Positions 22,768 to 34,141 are shown, counted from the first letter of the stretch. The stretch: DNA of 64,000 nt from Lathyrus oleraceus (GCF_024323335.1 NC_066579.1:1398501-1462500); one strand, 5' to 3'. The notes: generated by a model not told the origin, from the sequence alone. Made by a program: numbers and translations.

Positions 22768-24196
22768 TGATCAATCACCATTTATAGTAAGTTTTCATTA
22801 CTGATCTGATGCAAAACAAAGACATTTGATACACTGTACAAGCATTTAAGGTACAATTCGAGTAGTTTTACTTCCGTTATTTTATTTACGCATTTTTAAT
22901 CTTTGTTATGTTTTACTTTGTTTATCTTGATTTTATGCGTGGGATAGCTGTGTTTTTGTCCGACAGATCCAGGTAGAAGAACTGGAGAACTCAGAACACG
23001 ACAGTGCGAGAGTCCGACACGCAAAAGAGCAGAAAACCCCGGTAAAGGAGGCCTGACACGGCCACCTGTGTCACATGACACGGGCCGTGTCAGGGCAATG
23101 GAAGCAAAGGAAGGAAAACAGTAGCCTGACACGGCCACCTGTGTCAGCTGACACGGGCCGTGTCAGGCAGAAGCCCCCACCGTGTTAGCCTTGCCATGGG
23201 CGTGTCAGGAGAAACAGTAGGCTGACACGGCCACCCATGTCAACTGACACGGGCCGTGTCAGCCCAAGCCCAATATTTCCAATTTTCTCGGGCTTTTCAT
23301 TCTTCGGGCTTTATGGAGACATCTTTGGACCTGTCCAACTGCTGCTGGGAACTTTCACTATAAAAGAGGTCTTCTGCCAAAGGAAAAATCATATTGGAAT
23401 ACAGGAAACCACAGTATTGTGAAGCAGTCAAGTATTATAGAGATCAAGGCATTTGGAGAGCTGAAGAGATTCATGAGCGGGAGCGATTGAAGATCAAAGT
23501 CATCCAATTACTTGTAATGTGTAATTTTTATCTTGAATTTGTTTTAAACAATATGAGTAGCTAAACCCCCCAATGCTAGGGGGTGTCCCTGATTTAGAAT
23601 TGTAATGAATTTGAGTTTACATTTGCATTTATAATATTTTGTTTACAGTAACCTTTTGATGTGTTTATTGCTTTCTCTTTCGGACCAATTGAGATTGATC
23701 TATGGTTATCACTTAGGCTGGACCGCCAGTGATAAGGTTTTCATCAGGTTACTCTGCAATAGATATCACCTAGGACTAGGGATACCCTGTATGAACAAGA
23801 GCATTCTTGATATTATACAGCTTAACTTCACCCTAATTGGCTATGGACATAGGAATTAGGGTAGATTGATTAAAGGTTTTCTCACCAAGGACTTGGGAGA
23901 AAATACCCTTGAGAACTGGTAGTAATTGATATTTGTTGATGCAATAGTAACTCAGAGTTGTTACAGGGATAAATCATACACCTTCCCTGGCATTGTTCCT
24001 TTTTCTCTATAAACCCTTATTTTCATATTTCCTTATTATTTTCTTTTTACACTCAAAAACCAAATTAATACTTTTTGTTTAATTGAATGATAATTTAAAC
24101 TCAATACTAACGTGCAATCCTTGAGATCGACATTCGGGGAATTTCCCCATTAGTACTATAAAAGGCAAAATAGTACACTTGTTATTTTCCCGATCA
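22768..24196 (+). repeat. Athila-like 5' LTR
   Basis: 1429 bp. A TATA box (TATAAAAG) lies at 23359-23366. A GC-rich zone of palindromic units is at 23053-23262, upstream of it. A short hairpin CCCCCCAATGCTAGGGGG near 23567 is downstream. Short frames within the LTR are incidental. Confidence 0.93.
23053..23262. repeat. GC-rich palindromic units in LTR
   Basis: Units of about 41 bp built from CTGACACGG, CCACC, a GTGTCAGCTGACAC-like palindrome and GGGCCGTGTCAG occur at about 23053, 23125 and 23222, with a degenerate half unit near 23181. Each unit can fold on itself. The matching zone of the 3' LTR is shorter. Confidence 0.9.
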
Positions 24197-24202
24197 AGTT
24201 TT

Positions 24203-24220
24203 TGGCGCCGTTGCCGGGGA
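24203..24220 (+). other. Athila-like primer-binding site
   Basis: TGGCGCCGTTGCCGGGGA lies 6 bp after the 5' LTR. This sequence is common as the primer site of Athila-type gypsy elements. Confidence 0.9.
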
Positions 24221-24317
24221 TTGCCAAAAATTGAGATTTTAAATTTTATTTCAATTAAAATTTTGTTTCTCTGCAATAAAATTATTTTTCTGTCATTTAT
24301 ATTTTACTAACCAGTGT

Positions 24318-25489
24318 ATGCGAGGGAAACCCTCAGCTGAAATTCTTTTTGACGCGGAGATCGAGAGAACCCTTCACAGAAGATGCAGAGAACAAAGAAT
24401 GGATTCTACAGAAGAAAGTACCTCGGATCAACCAGAAGTCAAGGAACCAATGGCTGAAGTTCCTCCAATTCCACCTCCTCCACCTCCGGAAAGACTCCTA
24501 GGTGACTATGGAGGTGCAAACGCACCGGGTGGTCGACTGGCCATTGTTAACCAACCGGTGAATGTAACAAATTTTCAATTGCATCCTAGCACGATCAATC
24601 AATTGGAAAGAAAACCTTTCACTGGAAAGGTTAATGAAGATGCCAACAAACACCTGTAGAGATTTTTGACCATGAGCACCACCTTGAAAATTGATGGTCA
24701 CACTGATGAAGCAAAAAAATTAAGAATGTTCCCGTTCACTTTAGTTGAAGACGCGGAAGAATGGTTCTATTCTCTCATTGCCGGTAATATCACTTCTTGG
24801 GAGGAGATGGAAACTGCATTCTTAAATGAGTATTTTCCAGCATCAGTATTCCTGAGAAAAGTGTATGAAATTCTGAATTTCAAACAGAAGGATGGTGAAT
24901 CATTGGGAGACACTTACAAAAGATTCAAAAGTATCTTAGTCGCGTGTCCCACTCATAATATGGATCAGACGGAACAAATGCAGATGTTCGTTAATGGGCT
25001 GAAAATAAAGATAAAATAATTGATTGATACAGCAGCTGGTGGCTCAACAAATTTCTCAACAGCCACTGGTATCAAGAGGATTATTGAAGCAATAGCTGCT
25101 AATGAGCATCTAGAGCTATATGACAGGTGTACCAGGCAGCCAGATGGGGTGATTGATCTAAAATTAGAGACAAATAAAATTCGTCTGGAAGACACTGTTG
25201 CTGCCGAAATAGACAAAAAGCTGAAAGCTATGAATATAGGTACTCAACAGATAGCGCAGGTTCAACCAGCTCAGGAGAACACTTGTGAAATCTGTAATGG
25301 ACCTCATCACACTGTCTTATTACTTTGCGACTCCCCAACAAATTGAAGAGATCAAATTCTTGAAGCAGAATAATCCCTACTCTAACACTTACAACCCAGG
25401 TTGGAAGAATCATCCAAACTTCTCCTGGAAAGATCAGAGAGGGAATGTTCTGCAACAGGGTACAAGGCAATATCAGACTCAGTATCAGC

Positions 25490-25520
<31 letters not shown>

Positions 25521-25580
25521 GGCACCTAAAAAGGCAGATTGGGAGATTGCCATTGAAAACCTGGCAGCTTAAAATAGGCA
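24318..25580 (+). pseudogene. Athila-like gag, broken
   Basis: The frame opens at ATG 24318 and is interrupted by TAG near 24657 (HL-stop-RFL, likely from CAG), by TAA near 25017 (KIK-stop-LID, likely from CAA) and by a frameshift near 25310. The gag domain includes FPFTLVEDAEEWFYSL and FKQKDGESLGDTYKRFKS. A Cys motif CEICNGPHH precedes the frameshift. A polyglutamine stretch from a CAA repeat lies at about 25486-25521. Gag would form the virus-like particle. The simple point lesions suggest recent decay. Confidence 0.88.
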
Positions 25581-25866
25581 ATTTAAAGAAGAGACTAGAA
25601 ACAATCAGAAAAACACCACCGCCTCCCTAAACAATCTCGAAGTTCAGTTGGGGAAGATAGCACAACAACTGGCAAGTTCTCGAACACCAGGTTCCCTACC
25701 AAGTGAAACATTTCAAAATCCGAGAGGTGAGGAGAATGTTAATACTTTCACGACGACAGAGAAAAAGGCTGCTAAAAAGAAAAAAATTATATAACCGAGC
25801 GAGCCGACTAAAGAAGAAACTACAAAAGAGACTAAACCGGTGATTAAGTTGCCCTACCCTTAGAGA

Positions 25867-26955
25867 ATGACAAAGAAGGAACCTAGTGAGTCAGACTTGG
25901 AGAAATTCATGATAATGTTTAAAAGGGTTAAGGGTCATATGGCCTTGTTTGAAGCACTTGAAAGGATGCCCATATACAAGAAATTCGTGGAAGAGGTAAT
26001 GGCTGAAAAGAAACCAACCACTAAAAAACAGGTATCCGGGAAGGAACAATATAATGCAAACTCACTAGAGCAGGACATTCCTAACAAACAAAAGGATCCA
26101 GGAATTGTCGCAGTACCATGCACAATCAAAGAAAGAACCTTCAAAAAGGCACTAATAGATTCTGGAGCAAGTGTGAATCTGATGCCATTATCGATCTATC
26201 ATAGGCTGGGTATTAAAAATATCAGTGATATAAAGACCAATCTGAAGTTTGCGGATCACTCAAGAAAGGATGCATATGGTATAGCTGAAGATGTGCTTGT
26301 AACAATAGCGGACTCGAATTTTTCAGTTGATTTTGTAATCCTAGACATACCTGAAGATAATGAGGCACCCATCATTCTGGGTCGACCTTTCATACAGACG
26401 AGTCGATGCAAGCTTGACATGGATCAATGCACTTTAACCTTAAAAGTTCACGACAAGGAAATAACATTGAAGGCTATTGAAGACCGGGAGCTGGAGGAAG
26501 ATACAGAATCTCAGTATCAAGTAGGCGTAATCAGGACATTGAATGCTATTAGAATCTCACCACTGCCAGTAGCCACCATAAACGGAAAGATTCCCATCTC
26601 TATTCCAAACACCAAGAGGAAGGTTAAAAAGGAATCGTGGCACAAAGGAGTCCACACTAAGAAAAGAGACAACGTCCTATTTGTGGACAAAAGGTGCAAC
26701 AAGGTTTTGAACCTGAAATACCCCCATAATAAGGGGAATGAATCGTCGAGCCATGTGACGTTAAACGAAGCGCTTCGTGGGAGGCAACCCACGCTTTTTA
26801 TTTCTAAGCATTTGTGTGTGTCTGTAGGTATCCAGGAGTTCTACAAGGAGGAGCCAGAGGAACCATCGGTTGACCTAACAAGAAAACCCAAAAACGGCCA
26901 AAAGGACAGCCTGACACGGCCACCCGTGTCAGCTAACACGGGCCGTGTCAGCTGA
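25867..26955 (+). CDS. Athila-like aspartic protease ORF
   Basis: An open frame of 362 residues. The protease core ALIDSGASVNLMPLSIYHRL has the DSG active site near residue 98, and ILGRPFIQTSRCKLDM follows near residue 170, as in retroviral-type proteases. The frame continues about 190 residues without RT. It contains VTLNEALRGRQPTLF and ends by translating the GC-rich palindromic repeat (LTRPPVSANTGRVS). In complete relatives RT, RNase H and integrase would follow the protease, so I infer a large deletion here. In life it would be part of a gag-pro polyprotein; the upstream join contains stops near 25570, 25790 and 25860. Confidence 0.85.
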   Translation: MTKKEPSESDLEKFMIMFKRVKGHMALFEALERMPIYKKFVEEVMAEKKPTTKKQVSGKEQYNANSLEQDIPNKQKDPGIVAVPCTIKERTFKKALIDSGASVNLMPLSIYHRLGIKNISDIKTNLKFADHSRKDAYGIAEDVLVTIADSNFSVDFVILDIPEDNEAPIILGRPFIQTSRCKLDMDQCTLTLKVHDKEITLKAIEDRELEEDTESQYQVGVIRTLNAIRISPLPVATINGKIPISIPNTKRKVKKESWHKGVHTKKRDNVLFVDKRCNKVLNLKYPHNKGNESSSHVTLNEALRGRQPTLFISKHLCVSVGIQEFYKEEPEEPSVDLTRKPKNGQKDSLTRPPVSANTGRVS

Positions 26956-27160
26956 GGGAAATTGCATGAAGGATGTTTGAAAACAGTGGCCTGACACGAC
27001 CACCCGTGTCAGCTGACACGGGCCATGTCAGGAGCACTGTAAGAAAAAGGGTTTTGAGTTTGGTAAAACAGTGGTCTGACACGGCCGGTCGTGTCAGGAA
27101 CACTGTAAAAGAAGTTGTGGAAAATGGTAAAACAGTAGCCTGACACGGCCGTGTCAGGCG
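26908..27160. repeat. GC-rich palindromic units, internal copies
   Basis: The same CTGACACGG...CCGTGTCAG units as in the LTRs occur at about 26908, 26992, 27074 and 27138, the last two shortened. They mark the point where RT and integrase would be expected. Confidence 0.9.
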
Positions 27161-27509
27161 TGCGGATTTTTTGAATTTTTTTTGAAAATTTTAATTTTTC
27201 GTGGGGCCCACCCACTTAATCCATTCTTAACCACACACTTTTCCCTATCACCTCATCGTTATCAGATTTTTACCACAAACCTCATTAATCTCTCTCATCA
27301 TTTTTCATTTTCTTCTCCCACTCTCTCACAAACTCCATTAAACCTCACTCACCTCACCACATAAAACCCTCCATACACCCAAGTTTCACTCACCTATAGC
27401 TAAAACACCGTTCACAAATATTTCTCACCTCGTCGTCCCGGTCGTAACCACAGTTTCAGATATTTCTAACTCAAAAGTTCAGAATATTGCTATTTTTTGC
27501 AGGTCCAAA
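27161..27509 (+). other. leader before the ATHILA ORF
   Basis: Pyrimidine-rich, AT-biased sequence with no ORF of its own. It might carry a promoter or splice acceptor for the downstream ORF (a TTTTTTGCAG acceptor-like site is at 27494-27503), which is inference. Confidence 0.45.
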
Positions 27510-28550
27510 ATGCCCCCGAGAAGAATCCTTACCGGAAAGCAACAACTTATAGAGATGGTGAAGTCCCGGAAACGCCCGAGCCGGAATCCTAATCCCCATA
27601 ATATTGTGTTTGACAATCCGGAGCAAGAGCGACGTTACCAAATTCACCGGAAGCGCAAGCTCACACCGACCAGGTATATGTGTGAGAATACTCTGAACGC
27701 TCTAGGGCTGAAAATTGAGGTAGACCGAATGTTCCATGTCTTGGGCATGCTCGAGTTTATGAGTTTGAAGGCGCCGACCTACGAGCGCATTACTCTCGAG
27801 TTCCTCAGCACTTTGGAGTTCCAGCTGGAAAAGCGGCGGGTTAACACAACCAGGTATTATTTTGGCACCTTATGTTTCCGGTTGTTTAACAATTATCATG
27901 AATTGTCTGTTGAGGAGTTAGCTGCAATACTCCGACTCCCGCTGAACGGACCCGGAGCGGTCCTAGACGGGTTTTCTCCTAAGGATTTATGGATCGCCAT
28001 AACTGGGAGGACGGATTACTCCTCCAAAGGTGCGAAAGCCTCGGGCATCCAGAATCCCTGTTTCAGGTACGCCCAAAAAGGTTTAGCTTACACGTTGTTC
28101 GATAGAGGCGACAACACTGGGGTACCTACTCAGAGAGAGCTATTCTTCATGTACTCGATGGCCCAAACCAAGACCATAAATGTAGCTGCCTTTGCAGCAG
28201 ACTACCTGGGGAGAGTAGGCCGAGCTAACTCCGAAGGAATATTCGTGGGAGGAATGATCACCCAAATTGCATTGCATTTCGGGTATCAGGTTGTTTTACT
28301 TAAGGACACGCCAATTGCAGGTAATACAAAAATTGACATGTCCGCTCAGATTTCCTAAGGTATGATTGCGGTTGCCCCCACTTATTATTCTGTACTCATT
28401 CACAAAAGGTTTATCATCGCTCTGCCGGATCCGGACAGAGTTGCTATCACTGACTGTGCGAATTGGTTATATGTGAGTGTCGATCCCGATGCGGATGAAG
28501 GCCACGAAACTGACCACTTTAATGCAGGTGAGTACTTTGTAGATGACTAG
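27510..28550 (+). pseudogene. ATHILA ORF-1 family protein, one in-frame stop
   Basis: ATG at 27510 opens a 282-residue frame that ends at a TAA (28356-28358). Reading continues in the same frame to a TAG at 28548, then on with acidic and Gln/Pro-rich sequence to about 28711. The N-terminus is basic (PPRRILTGKQQL, KSRKRPSRNPNP). A conserved block typical of the plant ATHILA ORF-1 family follows (MLEFMSLKAPTYERITLEFL, STLEFQL). This protein lies 3' of pol in Athila elements, in the env-like position; its role is unknown. Here it follows the protease directly because RT and integrase are missing. The single stop may be recent. Confidence 0.85.
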
Positions 28551-28711
28551 GAAGAAGGAACGGAAAGAGAAGAAGAATATCCTCAAGCACCTCCTGAGCA
28601 GTTTGTTCCACAGCATCAGGAACCCACCCAGCAGGCGGCGGGTTCATCATCTTGGTCAACCGAGCAATGGAGCTGGGTACAGACCGAGATAGGTGACTTG
28701 AGGACTGAATA

Positions 28712-30129
28712 GTAAAGGCAAGGCATTGAGCAAGCCCGTCAGGGAGCGATGTTGGATGAGATGAGCAGCATGATGCGACAATTGATGTTTCACTTTCCGC
28801 ACCCACCTCCTCAGTAGGACCCTGTGAGTTCCCTCCTCCGCGCTTGTTCACAAACATTGTGGACAATGTTGAGTTCAAGTGTGGGGGAGATTTTATGTCT
28901 TTTATTTGTAATTTGTTCGTGTTATTTTTCCTTTTTAATTTTGTATTCTAGACTGAATTTGTCTGTTGAATGTACATTATGCTGCAAGTGTGTGTGTCAA
29001 GTCTGTGTTGACAGGTTGGAAAAGTAATGATCACAATTGAGAGTGGAGGAAAGATCACACCACTCACCATGGCTTGTTATGAAAGATCTCCCCAGAAAGT
29101 GACACTGCTGAAAGTAAAGATCGGACGCAACGTATACAGCTTAACCGACACGAGTATCCTGCACACTCCGAAGTAAGAAAGCAATTGAACCAAATTAAGG
29201 AGCACTCTGGATCCTATCAAAGCTTAACCAAACCAAGTGAGTCAGAAAAGGCCAAACACATTAATCATCATGAGCGTCATTCAGGTTTGTCTTTATCACT
29301 CTAAATTTGCGTAGACTCTCTGGGACTGTCACTGCATGATACACACACTGAGGCACGTTGTTTGCAATTAACCCCGAGCCTTTTTAGCCATCCCGAATTA
29401 TTATATCCCTCGTTAACCCCCTTTGAGCCTATATCCTTTTTTTTGTTTAAAACACCATGAATGTAACCATTGGCCAAAACACTTCCTCACCCTGTTCAGA
29501 GTCATGAGAAGATATTCCAGTTGTGTTGAAAAGCTAAGTTTGGGGTAAAAACCCCAAAAGCTCTCAAAGCCCTAGAAAGTGCAAAAACAAAAGAAAAAGA
29601 AAATTTGATGAATCGAGAAAAAGAAAGAAAAATAAAAATCGAATACTCGAAGATTCAAAAGAAAAAGGGCAGTCGGTAAAAATTCAAGAAAAGAAAATCG
29701 AGGAAATAAAAGAAACAAACACAGGATGTAACATTGACTCTGAACCAAAAGCCCCTTGTTTTCCTTTTTGAATCCATACCCTAACACAAGCCAAGCTACA
29801 ACCCGAAAGACCTCAAAAAGTGTGTGTGTTGTGTGTAGGTGATGAGAAAAGAGAGACTACTCAAACTTGTGAGTGATATTGCATACTTTGACTTATGAGT
29901 GTAAACAGCTTACCCCGGGAAAATTGGTGAGAATGTGAAATAAGCTGACAGGTGAAACGGTGCTTTAAAGTGGAAGTGTGCATGATGACTTACGAGGATG
30001 GGTAGGACTTGTGGAAGGAAAAGGGAAGACGTTCGCGAATGATCTCAGCAGTGGTGGAAAGCATAAAGAATTCTGGGGAGTGATAATGAAACATTACTTG
30101 GGACAAGCAATGAGCTAAGTTTGAGGTCG
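28712..30129 (+). other. Athila-like 3' untranslated region
   Basis: No ORF with a domain. It includes TTCAAGTGTGGGGGAGATTTT near 28872 and AAGTTTGGGGTAAAAACCCC near 29535, purine-rich words common ahead of Athila 3' LTRs. GAGCTAAGTTTGAGGTCG directly before the 3' LTR probably acts as the polypurine tract, though weakly purine-rich. Confidence 0.6.
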
Positions 30130-31516
30130 TGATCAGTCACCATTTATAGTAAGTTTTCATTACTAATCCGACGCAAAACAGAGACATTTGATACACTGTG
30201 CAAGCATTTAAGGTACAATTCGAGTAGTTTTACTTCCGTTATTTTATTTATGCATTTTTAATCTTTGTTATGTTTTACTTTGTTTATCTTGATTTTATGC
30301 GTGGGATAGCTGTGTTTTTGTCCGACAGATCCAGATAGGAGAACTCAGAACACGATAGTGCGAGAGTCCGGCACGCAAAAGAGAAGAAAACCCCGGTACA
30401 GGAGGCCTGACACGGCCACCCGCCATGTCAGGGCAATGGAAGCAAAGGAAGGAAAACAGTAGCCTGACACGGCCACCCGTGTCAGCTGACACGAGCCGTG
30501 TCAGGCAGAAGCCCCTATCATATTAGCCTTGCCAGGGGCGTGTCCGGAGAAACAGTAGGCTGACACGGCCACCCGTGTCAGCCCAAGCCCAATATTTCCA
30601 ATTTTCTCGGGCTTTTCATTCTTCGGGCTTTGTGGAGACATCTTTGGACCTGTCCAACTGCTGCTGGGAACTTTCACTATAAAAAGAGGTCTTCTACCAA
30701 AGGAAAAATCATCTTGGAATACAACAAACCACAGTATTGTGAAGCAGTCAAATATTACAGAGATCAAGGCATTTGGAGAGCTGAAGAGATTCATGAGCGG
30801 GAGCGATTGAAGATCAAAGTCATCCAATTACTTGTAGTGTGCAATTTTTATCTTGAATTTGTTTTAAACAATATGAGTAGCTAAACCCCCCAATGCTAGG
30901 GGGGTGTCCCTGATTTAGAATTGTAATGAATTTGAGTTTACATTTGCATTTATAATATTTTGTTTAAGGTAACCTTTTGATGTGTTTATTGCTTTCTCTT
31001 CAGACCAATTGAGATTGATCTATGGTTATCACTTAGGCTGGACCGCCAATGATAAGGTTTTCATCAGGTTACTCTGCAGTAGATATCACCTAAGACTAGG
31101 GATACCCTATATGAACCAGAGCATTCTTGATATTATACAGCTTAACTTCACCCTAATTGGCTATGGACATAGGAATTAGGGTAGATTGATTAAAGGTTTT
31201 CTCACCAAGGACTTGGGAGAAAATATCCTTGAGAACTGGTAGTAATTGATATTTGTTGATGCAATAGTAACTCAGAGTTGTTACAGGGATAAATCATACA
31301 TCTTCCCTGGCATTGTTCCTTTTTCTCTATAAACCCTTATTTTCATATTTCTTTATTATTTTCTTTTTACACTTAAAAACCAAATTAATACTTTTTGTTT
31401 AATTGAATGATAATTTAAACTCAATACTAACGTGCAGTCCTTGAGATCGACATTCGGGGAATTTCCCCATTAGTACTATAAAAGGCAAAATAGTACACTT
31501 GCTATTTTCCCGATCA
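30130..31516 (+). repeat. Athila-like 3' LTR
   Basis: 1387 bp, matching 22768-24196. The TATA box is at about 30678. Two of its palindromic units (near 30407 and 30558) have lost half their length relative to the 5' LTR; the unit near 30463 is full. ATGAT follows as target duplication. Confidence 0.93.
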
Positions 31517-31521
31517 ATGAT

Positions 31522-32326
31522 GGTGTCATGAAAGACGGTAAATCGAATATCTCTATCTTGAATGGTTGGGAAGTGATACAAGAGAGATTTTTGAAAGTCG
31601 GCGACACCATGAAACTCCACATCAAAGAACAATTGAGGAATATTGCTTATCCGGAAACCACCGATTTGAAACCACCATCTCAAACGGTAAAAACAAATGG
31701 TGCTCCAAAGAAGCTCAAGCCTACACTGAGTGAAACTTTAACGGTGTGGTCTCCTTCGTAATTTGAATATGTTGACAATGTTTTTCCAGACTCGCCATGT
31801 TATTTTCCTTGTTATGCGAAAAGAAAGAAAATTTTGATGACACCATGAATTTGAATACGAAAAGAAAGAAAATTTTGATGAAGTTTATGCGTCTCTTGTT
31901 ATTTTCCTTAATGGACCGACACCGAAGAAAAAATGGACGCGCTTTCCTGAAATGGGCAACCTCATAGCATGTGCGTGTGATAGAGTGTGTATTAATCTTT
32001 TACGATACGGTTTTTCAGAAACCTTTTTCCCATTACGCACCGCCGCACCTTAAAATCTAAATGATTGTATTATGTGTATTAGGTGGCTTTCAAAATCACA
32101 ATATTTTGTTCAAGTTTACTTGAAATCGGGATGCCCTTACCCACTTACATCATCGAAATCGACAGCTCATTTAACAACAAAAGTCGAGACTTTGGCGCAC
32201 TATTTTGTTGAAAGGATACAAAAGTTCGAGAAATTGAACAACATTGAAAGAGAAACAAATGCACAAAATTCAAATAGGGTACCACCCATAGATTTATCCA
32301 ACGAAAAATGTTTAAGTTCATTTTAA
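31522..32326 (+). pseudogene. Mutator-like transposase, copy 2, C-terminal part
   Basis: Resumes copy 2 exactly where the Athila-like element ends: GVMKDGKSNISILNGWEV, KLHIKEQLRNIAYPETTD, then the OTU-like region. The part that should hold the catalytic Cys is deleted; a 41-bp tandem duplication (AAAAGAAAGAAAATTTTGATGA at about 31818 and 31859) sits at the gap. The C-terminal half remains (RYGFSETFFPLRT, SKSQYFVQVYLKSGCP, VPPIDLSNEKCLSSF). The presumed catalytic His is Tyr here (near 32102). Confidence 0.88.
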
Positions 32327-32624
32327 TTTTCTATTTAGCCGGACAAATACGTGTATGTAATTGTGTCTCAATATTAATGAAGTGTAATATATATAATTTC
32401 TTATTATTTTAATACATTTTTTTATCTTTCTCATAACATTTGTTCACTTGTCAAACAAAGTCTTCAATTAGGTTATATTTTCAAAGGTTTTGTTTTCTTC
32501 CTATTCAAGAGAGGTTCCAAAGATGTATCTCCATAACAAGATAATAATGTGCGGAACCAGAGATATCTCTAAATTCAACATGTCATATTTTGAATGGTCC
32601 ACGTTTGTCTACAGAAATGATATT
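32327..32624 (+). other. MULE copy 2 3' region
   Basis: Similar to 19360-19645 after copy 1. Similarity stops near 32612, where the NCR 5'-flank duplication begins; the second small MULE ORF is absent here. Confidence 0.65.
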
Positions 32625-33017
32625 GTTACTAAATACTTATGACAATTAAATTTGCAGCATTAGAATAAATTTAACATAATGTGACTCGAAGGACTCCTTG
32701 AATAACTCTGCACAATAAAATGCAAGTGAAATTCAAAAAATCAACACCTTGTGTCATGGACTCACTAACTCCATAAACTACTTTTTACTAAATAATTAGG
32801 ATTAAACACCTAATTTTCACTCATAATTTCAAGTATTTAGTGTATAGATAACTCACACATATAATACAAATTCATTTTTCAAAATTTATTAACTTGATTA
32901 GTTTAATCATATAAAACACAACAAAATACATATTCACTATGATTAAATGTATTTATGAAAATAAAACAATCTTACAATATCTTCATGTTATGCTTCACTT
33001 GTTTACATTTAATTAGT

Positions 33018-33114
<97 letters not shown>

Positions 33115-33326
33115 CATGGTCCAACAATTTTTCCCTTTCCCTATAATTGAAAAAACAATTAAAAATTAGTTTAAAATTATAAACTCTTATGATTAGATAT
33201 TATTTACCCGACCTCTTTCCTAAGAGTGATTAAGGAACAACACAACACCTTATTAATACTTATTTTTGAAAGAGTTTTGTACACTTTCGTAAGTGCTATT
33301 TTATAAACATTTTTTATTAGCAGAGC
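32625..33326 (+). repeat. NCR gene 5' flank, copy 1, without its gene
   Basis: Aligns by eye with 34787-35352. Shared landmarks: TATGACAATTAAATTTGCAG at the start, CAATATCTTCATGTT, a TA tract, AATTATAAACTCTTATGATT, TTTACCCGACCTCT, GAGTGATTAAGGA, and TTTTTTATTAGCAGAGCA at the end. Copy 1 has an extra block of about 190 bp and a longer TA tract. It ends abruptly at 33326 and is followed by unrelated sequence, not by an NCR exon. Confidence 0.85.
33021..33110. repeat. (TA)n microsatellite
   Basis: About 90 bp of TA repeat inside copy 1 of the NCR flank; the matching tract in copy 2 is much shorter (about 35087-35114). Confidence 0.96.
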
Positions 33327-33370
33327 ATGGAATGTAAAATTAAGAATTTCTTGACATTATTATTATTATT

Positions 33371-33945
33371 ATATATTTTTTAAATATGGAAATGAAAATG
33401 AATGAAAAATCTAAATAGTAAAATGAAAGCAAAATGCAAATGAATACAAATATGAAAATGAAAATAAATGGTATTTTAGTTATTATTATTTTTCTTTTTT
33501 TTTTAAACTAATGAAAATGAGAATGAATGCAAAAATGAAAATGAATGGTAAAATAACAATTACTTGTTATTTTAGTTGTTAATTTTATTGTGATGTTTTT
33601 TTATTATTGGAATTAAGAATCTTAAATAAAAAAAACAAATCTAAATAGTAACCAAAACCAGAACATTGGGTTAGAAATGCAAAAATCTAGATAAGAATGT
33701 CAATTTCACTCAAGCATAATGACCATTAAATATGATTTGACTTAAAATATGATATGTATCCATCTTGCACGTAATTATCATTCGCAAACGATTAATTTCA
33801 AATCGGTAAGTTAACAATAAATCTGGTTTGAAAAATTAATTAAAGATGAAAGAGCAAATGAAAGTAGGTGTGAAAAAAATAGAAAATATCCTGATAAATT
33901 TTGGGTGCTACAAATAACTTAATCAACTTTATATTTGAATCTAAG
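33371..33945. repeat. dispersed repeat, copy 2 (LTR-end-like)
   Basis: Aligns by eye with 16039-16660 in the same orientation, including GGGTGCTACA and the 40 bp after it. It lies just after the point where the NCR flank copy 1 breaks off, so it may be involved in loss of that gene. Confidence 0.75.
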
Positions 33946-34126
33946 TTGAAATTTAAAAAAATATAAATACCACACAAATAAGACTAAATTATCATTTAAT
34001 TTCATACAAAGAGTTTTATCTCGTAACTAATTTAATAAAGAATACAAATTGAAAGCATAAGTTATACATTTCTATAGTTAAAAGTTAATAAAAATATAAA
34101 TCCAAGATATCAATACAATTACCATC
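33946..34126. other. no gene recognised
   Basis: AT-rich spacer between the dispersed repeat and the LINE insertion. Nothing recognised. Confidence 0.5.
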
Positions 34127-34141
34127 AATCTTTGCACGTGA

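Larger units (their letters stand above)
22768..31516 (+). mobile_element. Athila-like Ty3/gypsy element lacking RT and integrase
   Basis: An 8749-bp element with 1429-bp and 1387-bp LTRs starting TGATCA and ending GATCA. ATGAT is duplicated on both sides (22763-22767 and 31517-31521). The primer site follows the 5' LTR. Inside are a decayed gag, a protease ORF and an ATHILA ORF. No RT, RNase H or integrase is found between or around them. The LTRs are nearly identical apart from indels in the GC-rich palindrome zone, so it is fairly young. It sits inside MULE copy 2. Movement would have needed enzymes from a relative. Confidence 0.92.

Noticed and set aside
23656..23859. 67-residue ORF, repeated at 30982-31179
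   Set aside because: The repeat is explained by the two LTRs of the Athila-like element; no protein family recognised.
27510..28550. Viral envelope gene
   Set aside because: The sequence fits the plant ATHILA ORF-1 family; no convincing signal peptide, fusion segment or transmembrane anchor is seen.
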